Source: Planctomycetota bacterium
Lineage (GTDB): Bacteria; Planctomycetota; B15-G4
Assembly (NCBI GenBank): GCA_029259695.1
Contig: JAJDEQ010000170.1
Span: 1-64,000, forward strand
DNA: 64,000 nucleotides
Direction: 5' to 3'
The notes beneath the pieces are model-generated. The model did not search any database. It saw only the letters and a list, made by a program, of their open reading frames with translations, and was not told the origin of the DNA. A program made the translations under genes and the position numbers. The stretch's first letter is position 1, and every line of letters starts with the position of its first letter. This document shows, in pieces, positions 1-11,725 of the stretch.

Positions 1-1
1 C

Positions 2-1111
2 GACGAGGAGCCCGTGACCGACGGCCAGGTCACCCTGCGCCGTCACTTCCCGGGCTTCGACGTGGAACTCGGCCACTACCCGGAGGAGGCCCCCTACCAC
101 GTCGACCTCGCCACCGACGACGAGGGGCGTGCCCTGTTCCAGTTGCCCGCCCTGGGCACCTACACGCTCATGGGCTCCCACGCGCAAACCGCACCCAGTG
201 AGCCCGTCGAGGTCACCGTCGACGACGGCGCACCGCGCGCAACGGCCTGGCTGCAACTGCCCGAGGCCAGCGCGATCCGCGGTCGGCTCGTGGACGGAGC
301 CGGCGTGCCGCTGCCCGACGTCACCATCCGCGCGCGCCCGCTGCACCTGTTCGAGCCGCGCGCCATGGAGTACGCCCCCACCATCTGGGCCCGCTACGGC
401 GAGGCCGAGGGCGACACCGACGCGAACGGCCGCTTCGAACTGGCGCCGCTGCACCCCGACGCCAGGTACATCGTCTTCTGCCGCCCCGACGAGAGCTCCC
501 GCGATCGCAAGCTGGTGGTGAAGGACGTGTGGGCCGGCACGGACGACCTGCGCCTGGTGGCCAGCGACGAGAACCTGCGCCGCGCCGTCGTCACCGGCGA
601 GGTGTTCTCCACCCTCCTCGACGCGCCCCTCGCTGACTACGACGTGACCCTCGTGATCGAGTTGGACGGTCGCACGCTCCCCGCCGGACTGCGCACGGTC
701 ATCGCCGATGACGGGAGCTTCCGGGTGGAGGGCCTGGCGCCCGGCTACGACTACCGCCTGCGCATCGATGCCCGCGGCCACGGCCTGCACGAAGAACCCT
801 GGTGGACCGCCGATCACCGCGGCCACCACGTGGTCGCGTACCTGCCCGCCGGCGGAGAACTGCAACTCGATCTGCGCACGCCCGCCGGCCGCCCCGCGGC
901 CCTGGCCGCCGTCACCATCCAGCGCCAGGGCGACAGCTTCGACGTGGACGGTCCGATCCACACCCGCGCCAACGAGTTGGGCCACGTCGACTTCCCGGCC
1001 CTGGTCCCCGACGACTACACCGTCGTGGCCGAACACGGCGACCGGCGCATCGCCTCCGAGGTCAACGTGCCCAGCCGCGACGCCCGGCACCTCGAACTGT
1101 CGCTGCGCTAG
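2..1111 (+). CDS. Ig-like / carboxypeptidase-regulatory repeat protein, 5' end outside window
   Basis: The reading frame is open from base 2 with no stop before it, and the first in-frame GTG (position 14) has no ribosome site, so the true start lies upstream of the window. The visible 369 residues contain several stretches typical of beta-sandwich carboxypeptidase-regulatory-like or prealbumin-like domains. Examples are 'IRGRLVDGAGVPLPDVTIRA', 'DANGRFELAPLHPDARYIVF' and 'DDGSFRVEGLAPGYDYRLRI'. Such domains are usually found in secreted or surface proteins. The stop TAG at 1109-1111 lies inside the CTAG that begins a repeat element also found near 4.9 kb and 36.4 kb. Nothing is visible of a catalytic domain; one could be in the missing N-terminal part. 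Confidence 0.75.
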   Translation, partial: DEEPVTDGQVTLRRHFPGFDVELGHYPEEAPYHVDLATDDEGRALFQLPALGTYTLMGSHAQTAPSEPVEVTVDDGAPRATAWLQLPEASAIRGRLVDGAGVPLPDVTIRARPLHLFEPRAMEYAPTIWARYGEAEGDTDANGRFELAPLHPDARYIVFCRPDESSRDRKLVVKDVWAGTDDLRLVASDENLRRAVVTGEVFSTLLDAPLADYDVTLVIELDGRTLPAGLRTVIADDGSFRVEGLAPGYDYRLRIDARGHGLHEEPWWTADHRGHHVVAYLPAGGELQLDLRTPAGRPAALAAVTIQRQGDSFDVDGPIHTRANELGHVDFPALVPDDYTVVAEHGDRRIASEVNVPSRDARHLELSLR

Positions 1112-1168
1112 CCCGGACTCACCAGCTCCTGCTGCGGACACGCCTGGTGCTGCTGGGCTGCGTCGAAC
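1108..1168. repeat. Copy A of a dispersed gene-end repeat
   Basis: This segment starts with CTAG, whose TAG is the stop codon of the preceding gene. It continues as a diverged version of the element at 4845-4930: CACCAGCT, CTGCTGCGG, CGCCTG and GGGCTGCGTCGAAC occur in the same order and spacing. Only the left arm and core are present. No matching right arm is seen before the next gene's stop at 1254. Confidence 0.7.
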
Positions 1169-1253
1169 GTCGCTCTCGGTGCTCGACGGGGTGTCACCCC
1201 GCCTCCGGGCCGGGGCCGGGTCTCGATCACGGCTCGAGGGCCCGAGGGTTCGC

Positions 1254-4079
<2,826 letters not shown>

Positions 4080-4167
4080 GCCGGGCCGCCGCCCGTCAGC
4101 ACCCGCCGATCAACCCTGCCGCCCGTCCCCGGGGTGCCCGGGAGTCCGCGGTCGTGTCCGCGCGGCA

Positions 4168-4728
4168 TCACGTGGCCAACGCCGCGCGCAACCAGGCGCG
4201 GGCCGTGGACCAGCCGCGCTCGACGCTGCGCGTCGACACACCCAGCACCTTGCCCGCCTCGACGTTGCTCAGCCCTCCGAAGAAGCGCAGCTCCACGATC
4301 GAACCCAACTGGTCGTCGAGGCGTTCGAGCTGCTGCAGCGCTTCGTCCAGACTGAGCATGTCGGGCACCCGGTCCTCGTACAGCGCCAGGGCATCATCGA
4401 GCGGCACGCGCTCGTAGTCTCCGCCGCGCTTGAGCGCACCCCGCGTACGCGCGTGATCCACCAGCACGTTGCGCATGGCCCGCGCCGCCACGCCGAGGAA
4501 GTGCCGTCGGTCTTCCCAATCGTCGCCCGCACCGTCCACCAGCCGCAGGTAGGCCTCGTGCACCAGGGCCGTGGGCTGCAGCGTGTGCGCCGACCGCTCG
4601 CCGCCCATGAAGCGCTCAGCCAGCCGGTGCAACTCGTCGTACACGAGGGGCAACAGCTCATCGGCGGCCGCGCGATCCCCGTGATTGAGACGGCGCAGCA
4701 GAACGGTGGCCTGGGTCGGGTCGGTCAT
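4168..4728 (-). CDS. ECF sigma factor (TIGR02999-like), partner of the downstream kinase
   Basis: A 186-residue sigma-70 family factor starting at the ATG at 4726-4728 ('MTDPTQATVLLRRLNHGD'). The sigma-2 region contains 'LLPLVYDELHRLAERFMGGE' and the conserved 'HTLQPTALVHEAYLRLVD', followed by 'HFLGVAARAMRNVLVDHART', which together mark the TIGR02999-like ECF group. The sigma-4 region ends with 'VELRFFGGLSNVEAGKVLGVSTRSVERGW'. These factors are abundant in Planctomycetota and Acidobacteriota and are usually encoded next to Ser/Thr kinases, as here. No anti-sigma factor gene is adjacent, so control by phosphorylation by the neighbouring kinase is the simplest inference. Its target promoters are unknown. 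Confidence 0.9.
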   Translation of the reverse strand: MTDPTQATVLLRRLNHGDRAAADELLPLVYDELHRLAERFMGGERSAHTLQPTALVHEAYLRLVDGAGDDWEDRRHFLGVAARAMRNVLVDHARTRGALKRGGDYERVPLDDALALYEDRVPDMLSLDEALQQLERLDDQLGSIVELRFFGGLSNVEAGKVLGVSTRSVERGWSTARAWLRAALAT

Positions 4729-4844
4729 GGGGCTCAGGGGGCGGGCCGCTCCCCCGGCGGCCGTGGGCCCGAGTCTAACCGCAACGCTGCGGGACGGTCG
4801 GGACAGCGGTCGCGGCGCGGCGGGGTCGGGCTGCAAACACCCAC

Positions 4845-4930
4845 CTAGCCTGGACTTCTCACCAGCTTCTGCTGCGGTTGCGCCTGCGCCTTCAGGGCTG
4901 CGTCGAATCCTGGTGAGAAGTCCAGGCTAG
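4845..4930. repeat. Copy B: palindromic, CTAG-bounded miniature element
   Basis: The first 21 bases (4845-4865, beginning CTAGCCTGGACTTC) are the exact reverse complement of the last 21 (4910-4930, ending GAAGTCCAGGCTAG). A 44-base core separates them. The element is bounded by CTAG on both sides, which could be a 4-bp target duplication or part of the inverted repeat. The TAG stop of the WD40 gene on the minus strand (4927-4929) is supplied by the right-hand CTAG. The core (CTGCTGCGG, GCGCCTG, CTTCAGGGCTGCGTCGAA) recurs at 1108-1168 and 36376-36440. As RNA, the arms would make a very stable hairpin and could also act as a terminator. Confidence 0.85.
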
Positions 4931-7521
4931 CGCGAGAACACCCGCTCGAACTCCTCGATCACGAAAGCGCGCGCCGGGTCGTCGGGCGACGCGGGGGTGC
5001 GCAGCGCCACGTCACGCCAGTCGTGGGCCAGGGCGTCCTCCCCGTGGGCGCGCAGGAGCAGGGCGCCCAGGCGCAACACGACGGGGTCGTCGAGTCCATC
5101 AGGCGAGCGGCGCCCATGGAAGATGTCGAGTCGGCCCAGGTCCAGGTTGGACCACGCCGCGACGTGGCGCCCGAGCCGGTAGTTGGCGAGGGCCATCAGA
5201 CGCGCGAGTTCGCCGCGGTGTTCCGGGTTGGACGCGCGCGCGTCCGAGAGACGGCCGAGTGCGGCGAACAACTCGCTGCGTGATGGCGCGGGACTGGCGA
5301 CGACGCGCACGAGCTGCGTCACGCCGCTTACTTCCGGCAGCGCGACGCTTGGCCAGGGCGGCGGCGGGTCGCGCGCGCGCGACCCCCACACGTCGACCAG
5401 TGAGCGTTGGACGTCGTCCTCCACCACGCGAGCCCAGGCCACCACCACGTCGTCCGCCGGCCAGGCGAGACGCTGCACGTCGAGGTAGGGCTGTGAACCC
5501 GGCACCTCGGCCAGGACCATCAGTTCGAACGGATCCACCACGAGCAGGCCTCGCTCGCGCACGCCGACCAGCAGCCGACGGCCGTCGGGCGAGAAGACAA
5601 CCGCCGTCACCGCCCCATCGCAGGCCAGCGGCTCACCCATCCAGCGCTCGTTGGCCCGGTCCCAGAGCTGCAGGTGCCCATCCTCCGTACCGGTGGCGAT
5701 GAAACGGTCGGCCCCATCGAGAGCCAGAGCGAGCACCACACCATCGTGCACGAGGTACGACAAGCTCTGCTCCACGGGCTGAGGATCCCAACGCCGCGCG
5801 TCCCAGACATCGATGACGCCGTCGGAGGCGCTCACCAGGTAACGGCCCTCCGAGTCGAACGCGAGTTGGGTGATGGGTGCAGCCCGTGCCCGCCAACCGT
5901 AGTGTTGGCTCAGGTCGGCGTCCCACAGGGCGATCTGCCCACCGCCTGTGCCCACTGCCACGAGGCACTCACTCGGCGAGTGCACCAGGGCCGTGACCCC
6001 ATTCCTGCCTTGCAGTGCCTGCCGGCCCAACAGCTCTCCGCTCTCGGTGTCCCAGGCCTGGAGCATTCCGCCCGTGGCCGCAACGACACGCGTGCCGTCG
6101 GAGCTGCTGCATGCCAGCCCCGGACCCGAACCGGACATGCGCGCGCGCAACACGAGTTCGTCCATGTCCCAGGCGGCCGTGCCGGCGCGGCCCGTTCCGA
6201 CGAGCAGGCGCCCCGTGGACGAAGCGCTCCCGTCGGAGACTCCGTGCAAAGGGACCGGGCCCGCCGGCCGCGCGCCGAACACATCGTGGATCCGGACCAC
6301 CCCCTCCAGCCCCCCGACAGCGAGCAACTCACCTGTCGGATTCCAGTCGAGCGAGAGGATCGTGGAGCGACCGTCGTGGAAGCTGGCGACACGTTCCTCG
6401 CGGTACAGGTTCCAGACGATGACTTCGCCGTGCTCCGTGCCGGTCGCCGCGAACTCCTCGTCGGTCTCCACGGCCGCAGCCGAGACCGCCGCGCCGTGGC
6501 CACCGAAGCGGGAGACCACGTCACCGTGACCGGCATCGACAACGCGCACACCGTGATCCTCCGTGCCCAGCAGCAGCGGGTAGCCCTCGTCACCGGGATC
6601 GAAGAGCGTCGCTGCCGCAGCGGCCCGCGTTGGGTGGTTCCGGGCACTCAGACGTGCGACGAGCGCGCCGTTGTCCACGTCCCAGATGCGGATCGAGGCA
6701 TCAACCGCATCCCGGTCGAGCGGGTGCAGGCCGAACTCGTCGGTGAAGGGCCAGGCGTAGACGTAGGCGCCGTTGTCGTCGAAGCCCACGCGGCCCACGC
6801 CTTCGGGGTCGTCGGGCACGTCGAAGCGTTGCACGCGCTCCGGCCTGCGCGGGGCCCCCACGTCCCACAACTCCACAAAGCCCTCACCCGCCAACGCCAC
6901 GAGCCGTGCACGTTCGGAGCAGGCCACCGAGAGCACGACATCGTCGGGCCGCTCGGGCTCGAGCAGGGCCAGCCGTTTCAATGTCGCCGCCTCGTAGAGT
7001 TCGCCGCGTCCGGTCGCCAGGGCGAACCACTGTCCGCCCGGCTCCCAGGGAGCTTCCGGCCCGAAGGCGAGATCGGTGCACTCGCGTTCACCGCGAAGGT
7101 CGAGACTGTTCGCGCGCTCCCAACCGGCAGTGCGCCACAAGCGCACTTCACCCCGGTCCACGACGACCGCGAGGAAACAGCCGTCCGGGCTGAAGGCCAC
7201 GGTCATGACCACCGCCTCGTCACCCTCGTCGCGATGGTCGAGCTCCAGCGCCGTGGGCGACAAGCGTTCGTGCAACTGTTGCCACTCCCAGCCGCGCAGC
7301 CCGGGCGCACACTCGTCGAGCAGTCGCCGTGCGCGTTCCAGCCGACCTGCACCGAGCGCCGTCTCCGCCGACGACAGCGCAAGCGCGTATTCGGCCAACC
7401 GCTCGCGCCTCTGAGCCCGCGCCGCATGCTCCGACAGGCCCGACAATCCGCTGTCGATCGTCTCTTGTGGAGCGGGGAAGGCGAGCGCCGTCGTCATGCA
7501 CATCAGCAGCCACATGTTCAT
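4927..7521 (-). CDS. Secreted WD40-repeat protein
   Basis: An 864-residue protein. The ATG at 7519-7521 was chosen because AGGAGG lies about 9 bases upstream and because it begins a signal peptide ('MNMWLLMCMTTALAFPAPQ'). An alpha-helical segment of about 60 residues follows ('AARAQRRERLAEYALALSSAETALGAGRL'), with the 'LRGWEWQQL' motif seen in planctomycete WD40 proteins that follow kinase-type helices. WD40 blades fill the rest, for example 'VVMTVAFSPDGCFLAVVVDR' and 'VVFSPDGRRLLVGVRERGLL'. It probably forms one or two beta-propellers and acts as a binding platform outside the cytoplasm; no enzymatic motif is seen. Its TAG stop lies inside the palindromic element at 4845-4930. Confidence 0.85.
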   Translation of the reverse strand: MNMWLLMCMTTALAFPAPQETIDSGLSGLSEHAARAQRRERLAEYALALSSAETALGAGRLERARRLLDECAPGLRGWEWQQLHERLSPTALELDHRDEGDEAVVMTVAFSPDGCFLAVVVDRGEVRLWRTAGWERANSLDLRGERECTDLAFGPEAPWEPGGQWFALATGRGELYEAATLKRLALLEPERPDDVVLSVACSERARLVALAGEGFVELWDVGAPRRPERVQRFDVPDDPEGVGRVGFDDNGAYVYAWPFTDEFGLHPLDRDAVDASIRIWDVDNGALVARLSARNHPTRAAAAATLFDPGDEGYPLLLGTEDHGVRVVDAGHGDVVSRFGGHGAAVSAAAVETDEEFAATGTEHGEVIVWNLYREERVASFHDGRSTILSLDWNPTGELLAVGGLEGVVRIHDVFGARPAGPVPLHGVSDGSASSTGRLLVGTGRAGTAAWDMDELVLRARMSGSGPGLACSSSDGTRVVAATGGMLQAWDTESGELLGRQALQGRNGVTALVHSPSECLVAVGTGGGQIALWDADLSQHYGWRARAAPITQLAFDSEGRYLVSASDGVIDVWDARRWDPQPVEQSLSYLVHDGVVLALALDGADRFIATGTEDGHLQLWDRANERWMGEPLACDGAVTAVVFSPDGRRLLVGVRERGLLVVDPFELMVLAEVPGSQPYLDVQRLAWPADDVVVAWARVVEDDVQRSLVDVWGSRARDPPPPWPSVALPEVSGVTQLVRVVASPAPSRSELFAALGRLSDARASNPEHRGELARLMALANYRLGRHVAAWSNLDLGRLDIFHGRRSPDGLDDPVVLRLGALLLRAHGEDALAHDWRDVALRTPASPDDPARAFVIEEFERVFSR

Positions 7522-7721
7522 CGTTCGGCTCCTCCTGGCGGCTGACGCATCCCCGCCCTCGCAGTGCGTCACGCAGGGGCGATGCACACCATCGCACACG
7601 CCCCGGCGCGCTTGTGCAATCAGTCGACTCGCCCTAGGTTGCGGGGGCATGCGGCCCGCGCCCTGGGAAAGGCGCGCCCTGTCGCTCAGCCCCGCAAACA
7701 ACTTCGGAATCGGAGGACCGC

Positions 7722-9353
7722 ATGGGGACCACGCGTGTCGCCTTGTATCTGTTGATCGTTCTGGCCGTCGGAACGACGGCCCACGCCCAAGCCGAACTCG
7801 ACCTGCTGCTCGACCCCGAGGCCAACGGCCAGGCGGACCTCGGTCGCTCGTTGGACAGCGACGGCGAGTGGGCCGTGACGGGGACGCCGATCGAGGCCGC
7901 GGTGCTCTTGTTCCGGCGCGACGGCGACACGTGGAGCGTGGCGCAGAAGCTGGCCCCGTCCGAGGTCGGTGAGCCGGCGTTCGACTTCGGCGGCGCGGTG
8001 GCCATCGACGGGACGACGCTCGTGGTGGGCGACGAGAGTGATTCCACGTTCGGGGTGCTCGCCGGTTCGGCGTCGGTCTACGAGCTGGTGAACGACACCT
8101 GGGTGCGCAGCACGAAGTTGCGTGCGCTGCCCGACGGCTTCGCCCAGACGAGCGCGGCCTTCGGGCGCGGCGTGGACATCGAGGGCGACGTGATCGTCGT
8201 GATGGCCGAGCTGTTCGACTTCACGGCCGGTGGTTCGGCCTACGTGTACCGGCGCAGCGGTGGCACCTGGATGCTCGAGCAACGCATCCGGCCCGACGCG
8301 GGCGAGTTCTTCAAGCAGTACGTCTCGCTGTCCGGCAACCGCATCGCCATCGGCGGCTCGATCCCCGGCAAGGGCAGCTCGATCCCTGCGGTGCTGATCT
8401 ACGAGTTGCGCAACGACCTCTGGAGCCGCGCGGCGACCGTCCCGTCTCCCGAAGGCACTCAGCAGAACCGGTTCGCCGAGTCCCTCGACCTGGACGGCGA
8501 CCGGCTCGCCGTGGGCGCGTGGACCTTCAAGCTCGACCCGGCGACGCCCAACAACGTGGCGCCCGGCGCGGCCTACGTGTTCGACCGCGACGGCGCTGAC
8601 TGGCCGCTGACCCAACGCATCATGTCCGACGCACCCGTGGCCGGCGCCGGCTTCGGCTTCTCGTTGGACCTGCACGGCGACGAGCTCGCGATCGGCGCGG
8701 TGGCGGAGGACACGCTGTTGTCCCCGACCGAGTTCGCGGGCCCCGGCGCCGTCTATCACGTCACGCTGCAGGGCGGGACCTGGACCCAGTCCAACCGGCT
8801 GACCTACGGCCGTCCCGCCGCCGTGGAGCTGACCGGGTGGAGCGTGAGCTGGAACGACGACCAGATCCTGGCCGGCAACGTCTCCCTGATCAGCGAGCAG
8901 ATGCTGGTGGGCGCCGTGCACGTGTTCGAAGCGGTCGATCGCCTGCCCACGTGGACCTCCCTGGGCAGCGCCCGCAGCGGCAGCCCGGGCGTGGCACGCC
9001 TGATCGGCAGCGGCGATCTGCAACCGGGCAGCCCCGTGTCGCTTGCGCTGAGCAACGCCCTGCCCGGCGCCCCGGCGTTCCTGATCGCCGGCTTCTCGTT
9101 GCTGACCGGCAGCGATCCGTCGCCCATGGACCCACCGCTCGGGGTCGCCTTCCGGGGCGGCGTGCTGCTGCCCGCGCCCGACGTGGTGCTGGGGCCGCTG
9201 CCCGTCGGACCGGCCGGCGAGCTGCTCCTGGCCGGCACCTGGCCCGCCGACGTGGGCCCCGGCGTGGAGACGCTGTACCAACTCTGGATCGCCGACGGGG
9301 GCACTCCCGGTGGCTTCGCATCCACCAACACGATCGTGGGAATCACGCCCTGA
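7722..9353 (+). CDS. Secreted FG-GAP / integrin-like propeller protein with C-terminal sorting-like module
   Basis: A 543-residue protein with a GGAGGA ribosome site 5 bases before the ATG and a signal peptide ('MGTTRVALYLLIVLAVGTTAHAQ'). Residues about 30-405 hold repeats of the FG-GAP type: 'DFGGAVAIDGTTLVVGDESD', 'AFGRGVDIEGDVIVVMAELF', 'FAESLDLDGDRLAVGAWTF', 'GFGFSLDLHGDELAIGAVAE'. These form a seven-bladed integrin-like propeller. From about residue 408 comes a 135-residue module ('PGVARLIGSGDLQPGSPVSL ... LYQLWIADGGTPGGFASTN'). A related version ends the C25 protease at 30111-32576, which suggests a shared surface-anchoring or export function. The gene is divergent from the WD40 gene with 200 bp between the starts. 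Ligand unknown. Confidence 0.85.
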   Translation: MGTTRVALYLLIVLAVGTTAHAQAELDLLLDPEANGQADLGRSLDSDGEWAVTGTPIEAAVLLFRRDGDTWSVAQKLAPSEVGEPAFDFGGAVAIDGTTLVVGDESDSTFGVLAGSASVYELVNDTWVRSTKLRALPDGFAQTSAAFGRGVDIEGDVIVVMAELFDFTAGGSAYVYRRSGGTWMLEQRIRPDAGEFFKQYVSLSGNRIAIGGSIPGKGSSIPAVLIYELRNDLWSRAATVPSPEGTQQNRFAESLDLDGDRLAVGAWTFKLDPATPNNVAPGAAYVFDRDGADWPLTQRIMSDAPVAGAGFGFSLDLHGDELAIGAVAEDTLLSPTEFAGPGAVYHVTLQGGTWTQSNRLTYGRPAAVELTGWSVSWNDDQILAGNVSLISEQMLVGAVHVFEAVDRLPTWTSLGSARSGSPGVARLIGSGDLQPGSPVSLALSNALPGAPAFLIAGFSLLTGSDPSPMDPPLGVAFRGGVLLPAPDVVLGPLPVGPAGELLLAGTWPADVGPGVETLYQLWIADGGTPGGFASTNTIVGITP

Positions 9354-9364
9354 ACCAGTGCTGA

Positions 9365-9397
9365 GAGGCCCCGCACCCGGTCGCGTCTCCGGGCCTC
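9365..9397 (+). terminator. Possible stem-loop after the FG-GAP gene
   Basis: GAGGCCC at 9365-9371 pairs with GGGCCTC at 9391-9397, and an inner CCCGG/CCGGG pair extends the stem. No T-run follows, so intrinsic termination is uncertain. It begins 12 bases after the stop codon of the preceding gene. Confidence 0.3.
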
Positions 9398-9584
9398 CCA
9401 ACGCTCGGCGCACACGCCGCGTCTGACCCCCTCGTCCGTTGGTGGACGCGGCGCGAGGCCCGGGCTACGTTTCCCGCCTTCGCACCGGCGCACTCATGGC
9501 GCTTTGCAACCAGGCACCAGTGCCACACCCCTGCCCGACCTCGGGCCCCGAGACCCCGAGGACCAAACCCCCGAGGAACAGACC

Positions 9585-10202
9585 ATGCTCAAGGGAATCA
9601 CCGCCACCTTCGTCGCCCTGCTCGCCGTCTACGCGCTCACTGCCCTGGCGCCCGTCGCGCCCCTGGACGAAGCGACTCTGCCCGAGGCGACCGAGTACAT
9701 GGTCGATGCCACGCACTCCAACGTGATGTTCAAGGTGCGCCACCGGGGCGTGTCCTGGTTCTTCGGCCGCTTCAACGAGTTCGAGGGGGCGATCATCGAG
9801 AGCGAGGACCTGGCCAAGAGCGGCGTGGCCTTCGAGGTCAAGGCGACCAGCATCGACACGCGCAGCGCGAAGCTCGATGGGCACCTGCGCAGCCCCGACT
9901 TCTTCGACGTCGAGAACCACCCCATGATCAGCTTCACGAGCACCAAGGTCTCGGCCGGTGAGGACGACGACAAGGCCCGCTTCAAGGTCAAGGGCGAGCT
10001 CACGTTGCTCGGCGTCACCAAGGAAGTGGACGTGGACCTGGAGAAGGTCGGCGAGAACGCGGGCCGGCGCGGCAAGACCGTGGGCTACATCGCCAGCTTC
10101 ACCATCGACCGCGGCGAGTTCGGCATGGACTACGGTCTCGAAGGCGACGGCGTCGGCCGCGAGGTCGAGATGACGATCAGCGTCGAGGCCGCCGCTCGCT
10201 GA
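9585..10202 (+). CDS. YceI-family periplasmic lipid-binding protein
   Basis: A 205-residue protein. The ATG at 9585 follows a GAGGA ribosome site and opens a signal-like N terminus ('MLKGITATFVALLAVYALTA'). The rest is a full YceI domain: 'YMVDATHSNVMFKVRHRGVS', 'GAIIESEDLAKSGVAFEVKA', 'HLRSPDFFDVENHPMISFTS', 'VKGELTLLGVTKEVDVDLEK'. The family folds as a lipocalin-like barrel that binds polyisoprenoids or similar amphiphiles, and is induced by base or stress in some bacteria. It stands alone here, with its 3' end facing the asparaginase gene 23 bp away. Exact ligand unknown. Confidence 0.92.
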   Translation: MLKGITATFVALLAVYALTALAPVAPLDEATLPEATEYMVDATHSNVMFKVRHRGVSWFFGRFNEFEGAIIESEDLAKSGVAFEVKATSIDTRSAKLDGHLRSPDFFDVENHPMISFTSTKVSAGEDDDKARFKVKGELTLLGVTKEVDVDLEKVGENAGRRGKTVGYIASFTIDRGEFGMDYGLEGDGVGREVEMTISVEAAAR

Positions 10203-10225
10203 GCGAGCAGCACGACAGCGCACGC

Positions 10226-11725
10226 TCAGCGGCGCACGTCGGTGTACAGGGCGAGGGACACGGCGTCGCAGCTCAGCGCGCCGCCCTCGCCCTGCAGTTG
10301 CACCTGGAGTGCGACCCCGGGGCGGGCGACGTCACGGGCGAGAGCCGTGACGTCCTCGTAGATGCTGCCGCAGCGGGGCAGGTCCTGGGCGGCGATCTCG
10401 GTCACGAGCCGCTCCGCCGTGCCGCCGTCCGTGCCGCGCGCCCGCAGGGACACGCGCGCCACTCCGGCGCTGGCCGGTTCGCCCGCGAGCGCCAGCCCCG
10501 ACAGCCGCAAGTACGCGCGGCGCACGCCCTGGCGCCCGAAGTTGCCCTCCAGCACGTGCTCGGCTGACGTGATCGGCCCGGTCGAGCCGGGATCGAGCGC
10601 GAAGCGGATGTCGTGCAGCTCCTCGTTCTGCTCACCGCGCTGGTCCCGTTGCAGCGCGGCGCGGCGCTCACCCACGGGGAAGCGGGGCAAGACCCAGTAG
10701 AGCTTGGCCAGGGCCGCCTCGAAGGTCATGTCGAGGCCGCTGGCCACGCCGGCTTCGAGCAGGCCCGCGCTCGCCGCGTAGAGACCCATCTCCACGCGCC
10801 CCTCGGGGCACTGGGTCACGTTGAGGATCGGCAACGGCGGACTGTCGCCGGGCCCCTCCATCGTGGCCTCGCGCACGACCTGCATGAACGCCGCCGCGTC
10901 GGGGCCGTTGCCCGAACCGTACGAGAGCAGGATCGCCCCCTCGATCTCCGCGTTGAGCAACTCGTCGCGCAACTCGTCGGGGGACATCCCCGGGTGGAAG
11001 AAGACCACGCGCACGTTGGTCGCCAGCTCCCGGTCGGCGCGCACCCGTCGCCCGGCCTCGGGCAGCGGCCGCAGCAACTCCTCACGCAAGCGGATCTGGG
11101 CGCCGATGCGTCCCAGCGGCGGGTAGTTGGGACTGTCGAAGGGCTGCCAGCTCGCGGACGACACCTTGGTCACCCGGTTGCCGCGGAAGACCTTGTTCAT
11201 GAAACACAGCACCACCTCGGGCACGCACGGCAGGTCGTTCGCCGGGTAACCGGCGATCGAGACCGCGGCGGCGAGGTTGTGGATGCCGTCGGTGCGCAGC
11301 TCGCGGATCGGCAGCTGCGAGCCCGTCACCACGACCGGCTTGCCCAGGTCGTTCAACAGGAACGACAGGGCCGACGTGGTGAACGCCATCGTGTCGGTGC
11401 CGTGCAGGATCACGAAGCCGTCGAAGTCGTCGTAGTGCTCTTCGATGGCGGCGGCCATCGCCAGCCAGTGAGCGGGCGAGATGCTCGACGAATCCACCGG
11501 CTCGCGCAGGGACAGCAGGCCCAGCTCGATGCGTTCCTGCTCACCGAGCCCGGGCACGTAGCGCAGCAGCTCCTGCAGCGAGGCCGGGGCCAGGTTCGGG
11601 CTGGACGGATTGTCGGGGTTGGCCGGCACCATGCCGATGGTGCCGCCGGTGTAGATCAGGCACACCCGCGCACGGGCGCCCTCGACGGGCTCGACGATGA
11701 GCGGCTCGAACAGCGACGCGGTCAT
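10226..11725 (-). CDS. Type I (AnsA-like) L-asparaginase with long C-terminal extension
   Basis: A 499-residue protein read from the ATG at 11723-11725. Residues about 20-355 are a cytoplasmic-type asparaginase. They include the first threonine motif 'YTGGTIGM' (25-32), the second 'HGTDTM' (108-113), 'VVTGSQLPIRELRTDG', 'MNKVFRGNRVTKV' and 'ILLSYGSGNGP'. It should hydrolyse asparagine to aspartate and ammonia. Known AnsA proteins end near 340-350 residues, whereas this one carries about 140 more. That tail contains 'LRLSGLALAGEPASAGVARV' and 'VALQVQLQGEGGALSC', which look like beta-rich accessory structure I do not recognise. No signal peptide is seen. The gene stands alone, convergent with the YceI gene. 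Confidence 0.9.
   Translation of the reverse strand: MTASLFEPLIVEPVEGARARVCLIYTGGTIGMVPANPDNPSSPNLAPASLQELLRYVPGLGEQERIELGLLSLREPVDSSSISPAHWLAMAAAIEEHYDDFDGFVILHGTDTMAFTTSALSFLLNDLGKPVVVTGSQLPIRELRTDGIHNLAAAVSIAGYPANDLPCVPEVVLCFMNKVFRGNRVTKVSSASWQPFDSPNYPPLGRIGAQIRLREELLRPLPEAGRRVRADRELATNVRVVFFHPGMSPDELRDELLNAEIEGAILLSYGSGNGPDAAAFMQVVREATMEGPGDSPPLPILNVTQCPEGRVEMGLYAASAGLLEAGVASGLDMTFEAALAKLYWVLPRFPVGERRAALQRDQRGEQNEELHDIRFALDPGSTGPITSAEHVLEGNFGRQGVRRAYLRLSGLALAGEPASAGVARVSLRARGTDGGTAERLVTEIAAQDLPRCGSIYEDVTALARDVARPGVALQVQLQGEGGALSCDAVSLALYTDVRR

Noticed and set aside
1108-1168. A peptide frame through the dispersed repeat (FDAA..Q.P.QQ.LV.SPG then stop) in copies A and B as a conserved short protein end
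   Set aside because: Copy C carries a one-base insertion that breaks this frame, and none of the copies is preceded by a supported gene on that strand. The similarity is at DNA level.
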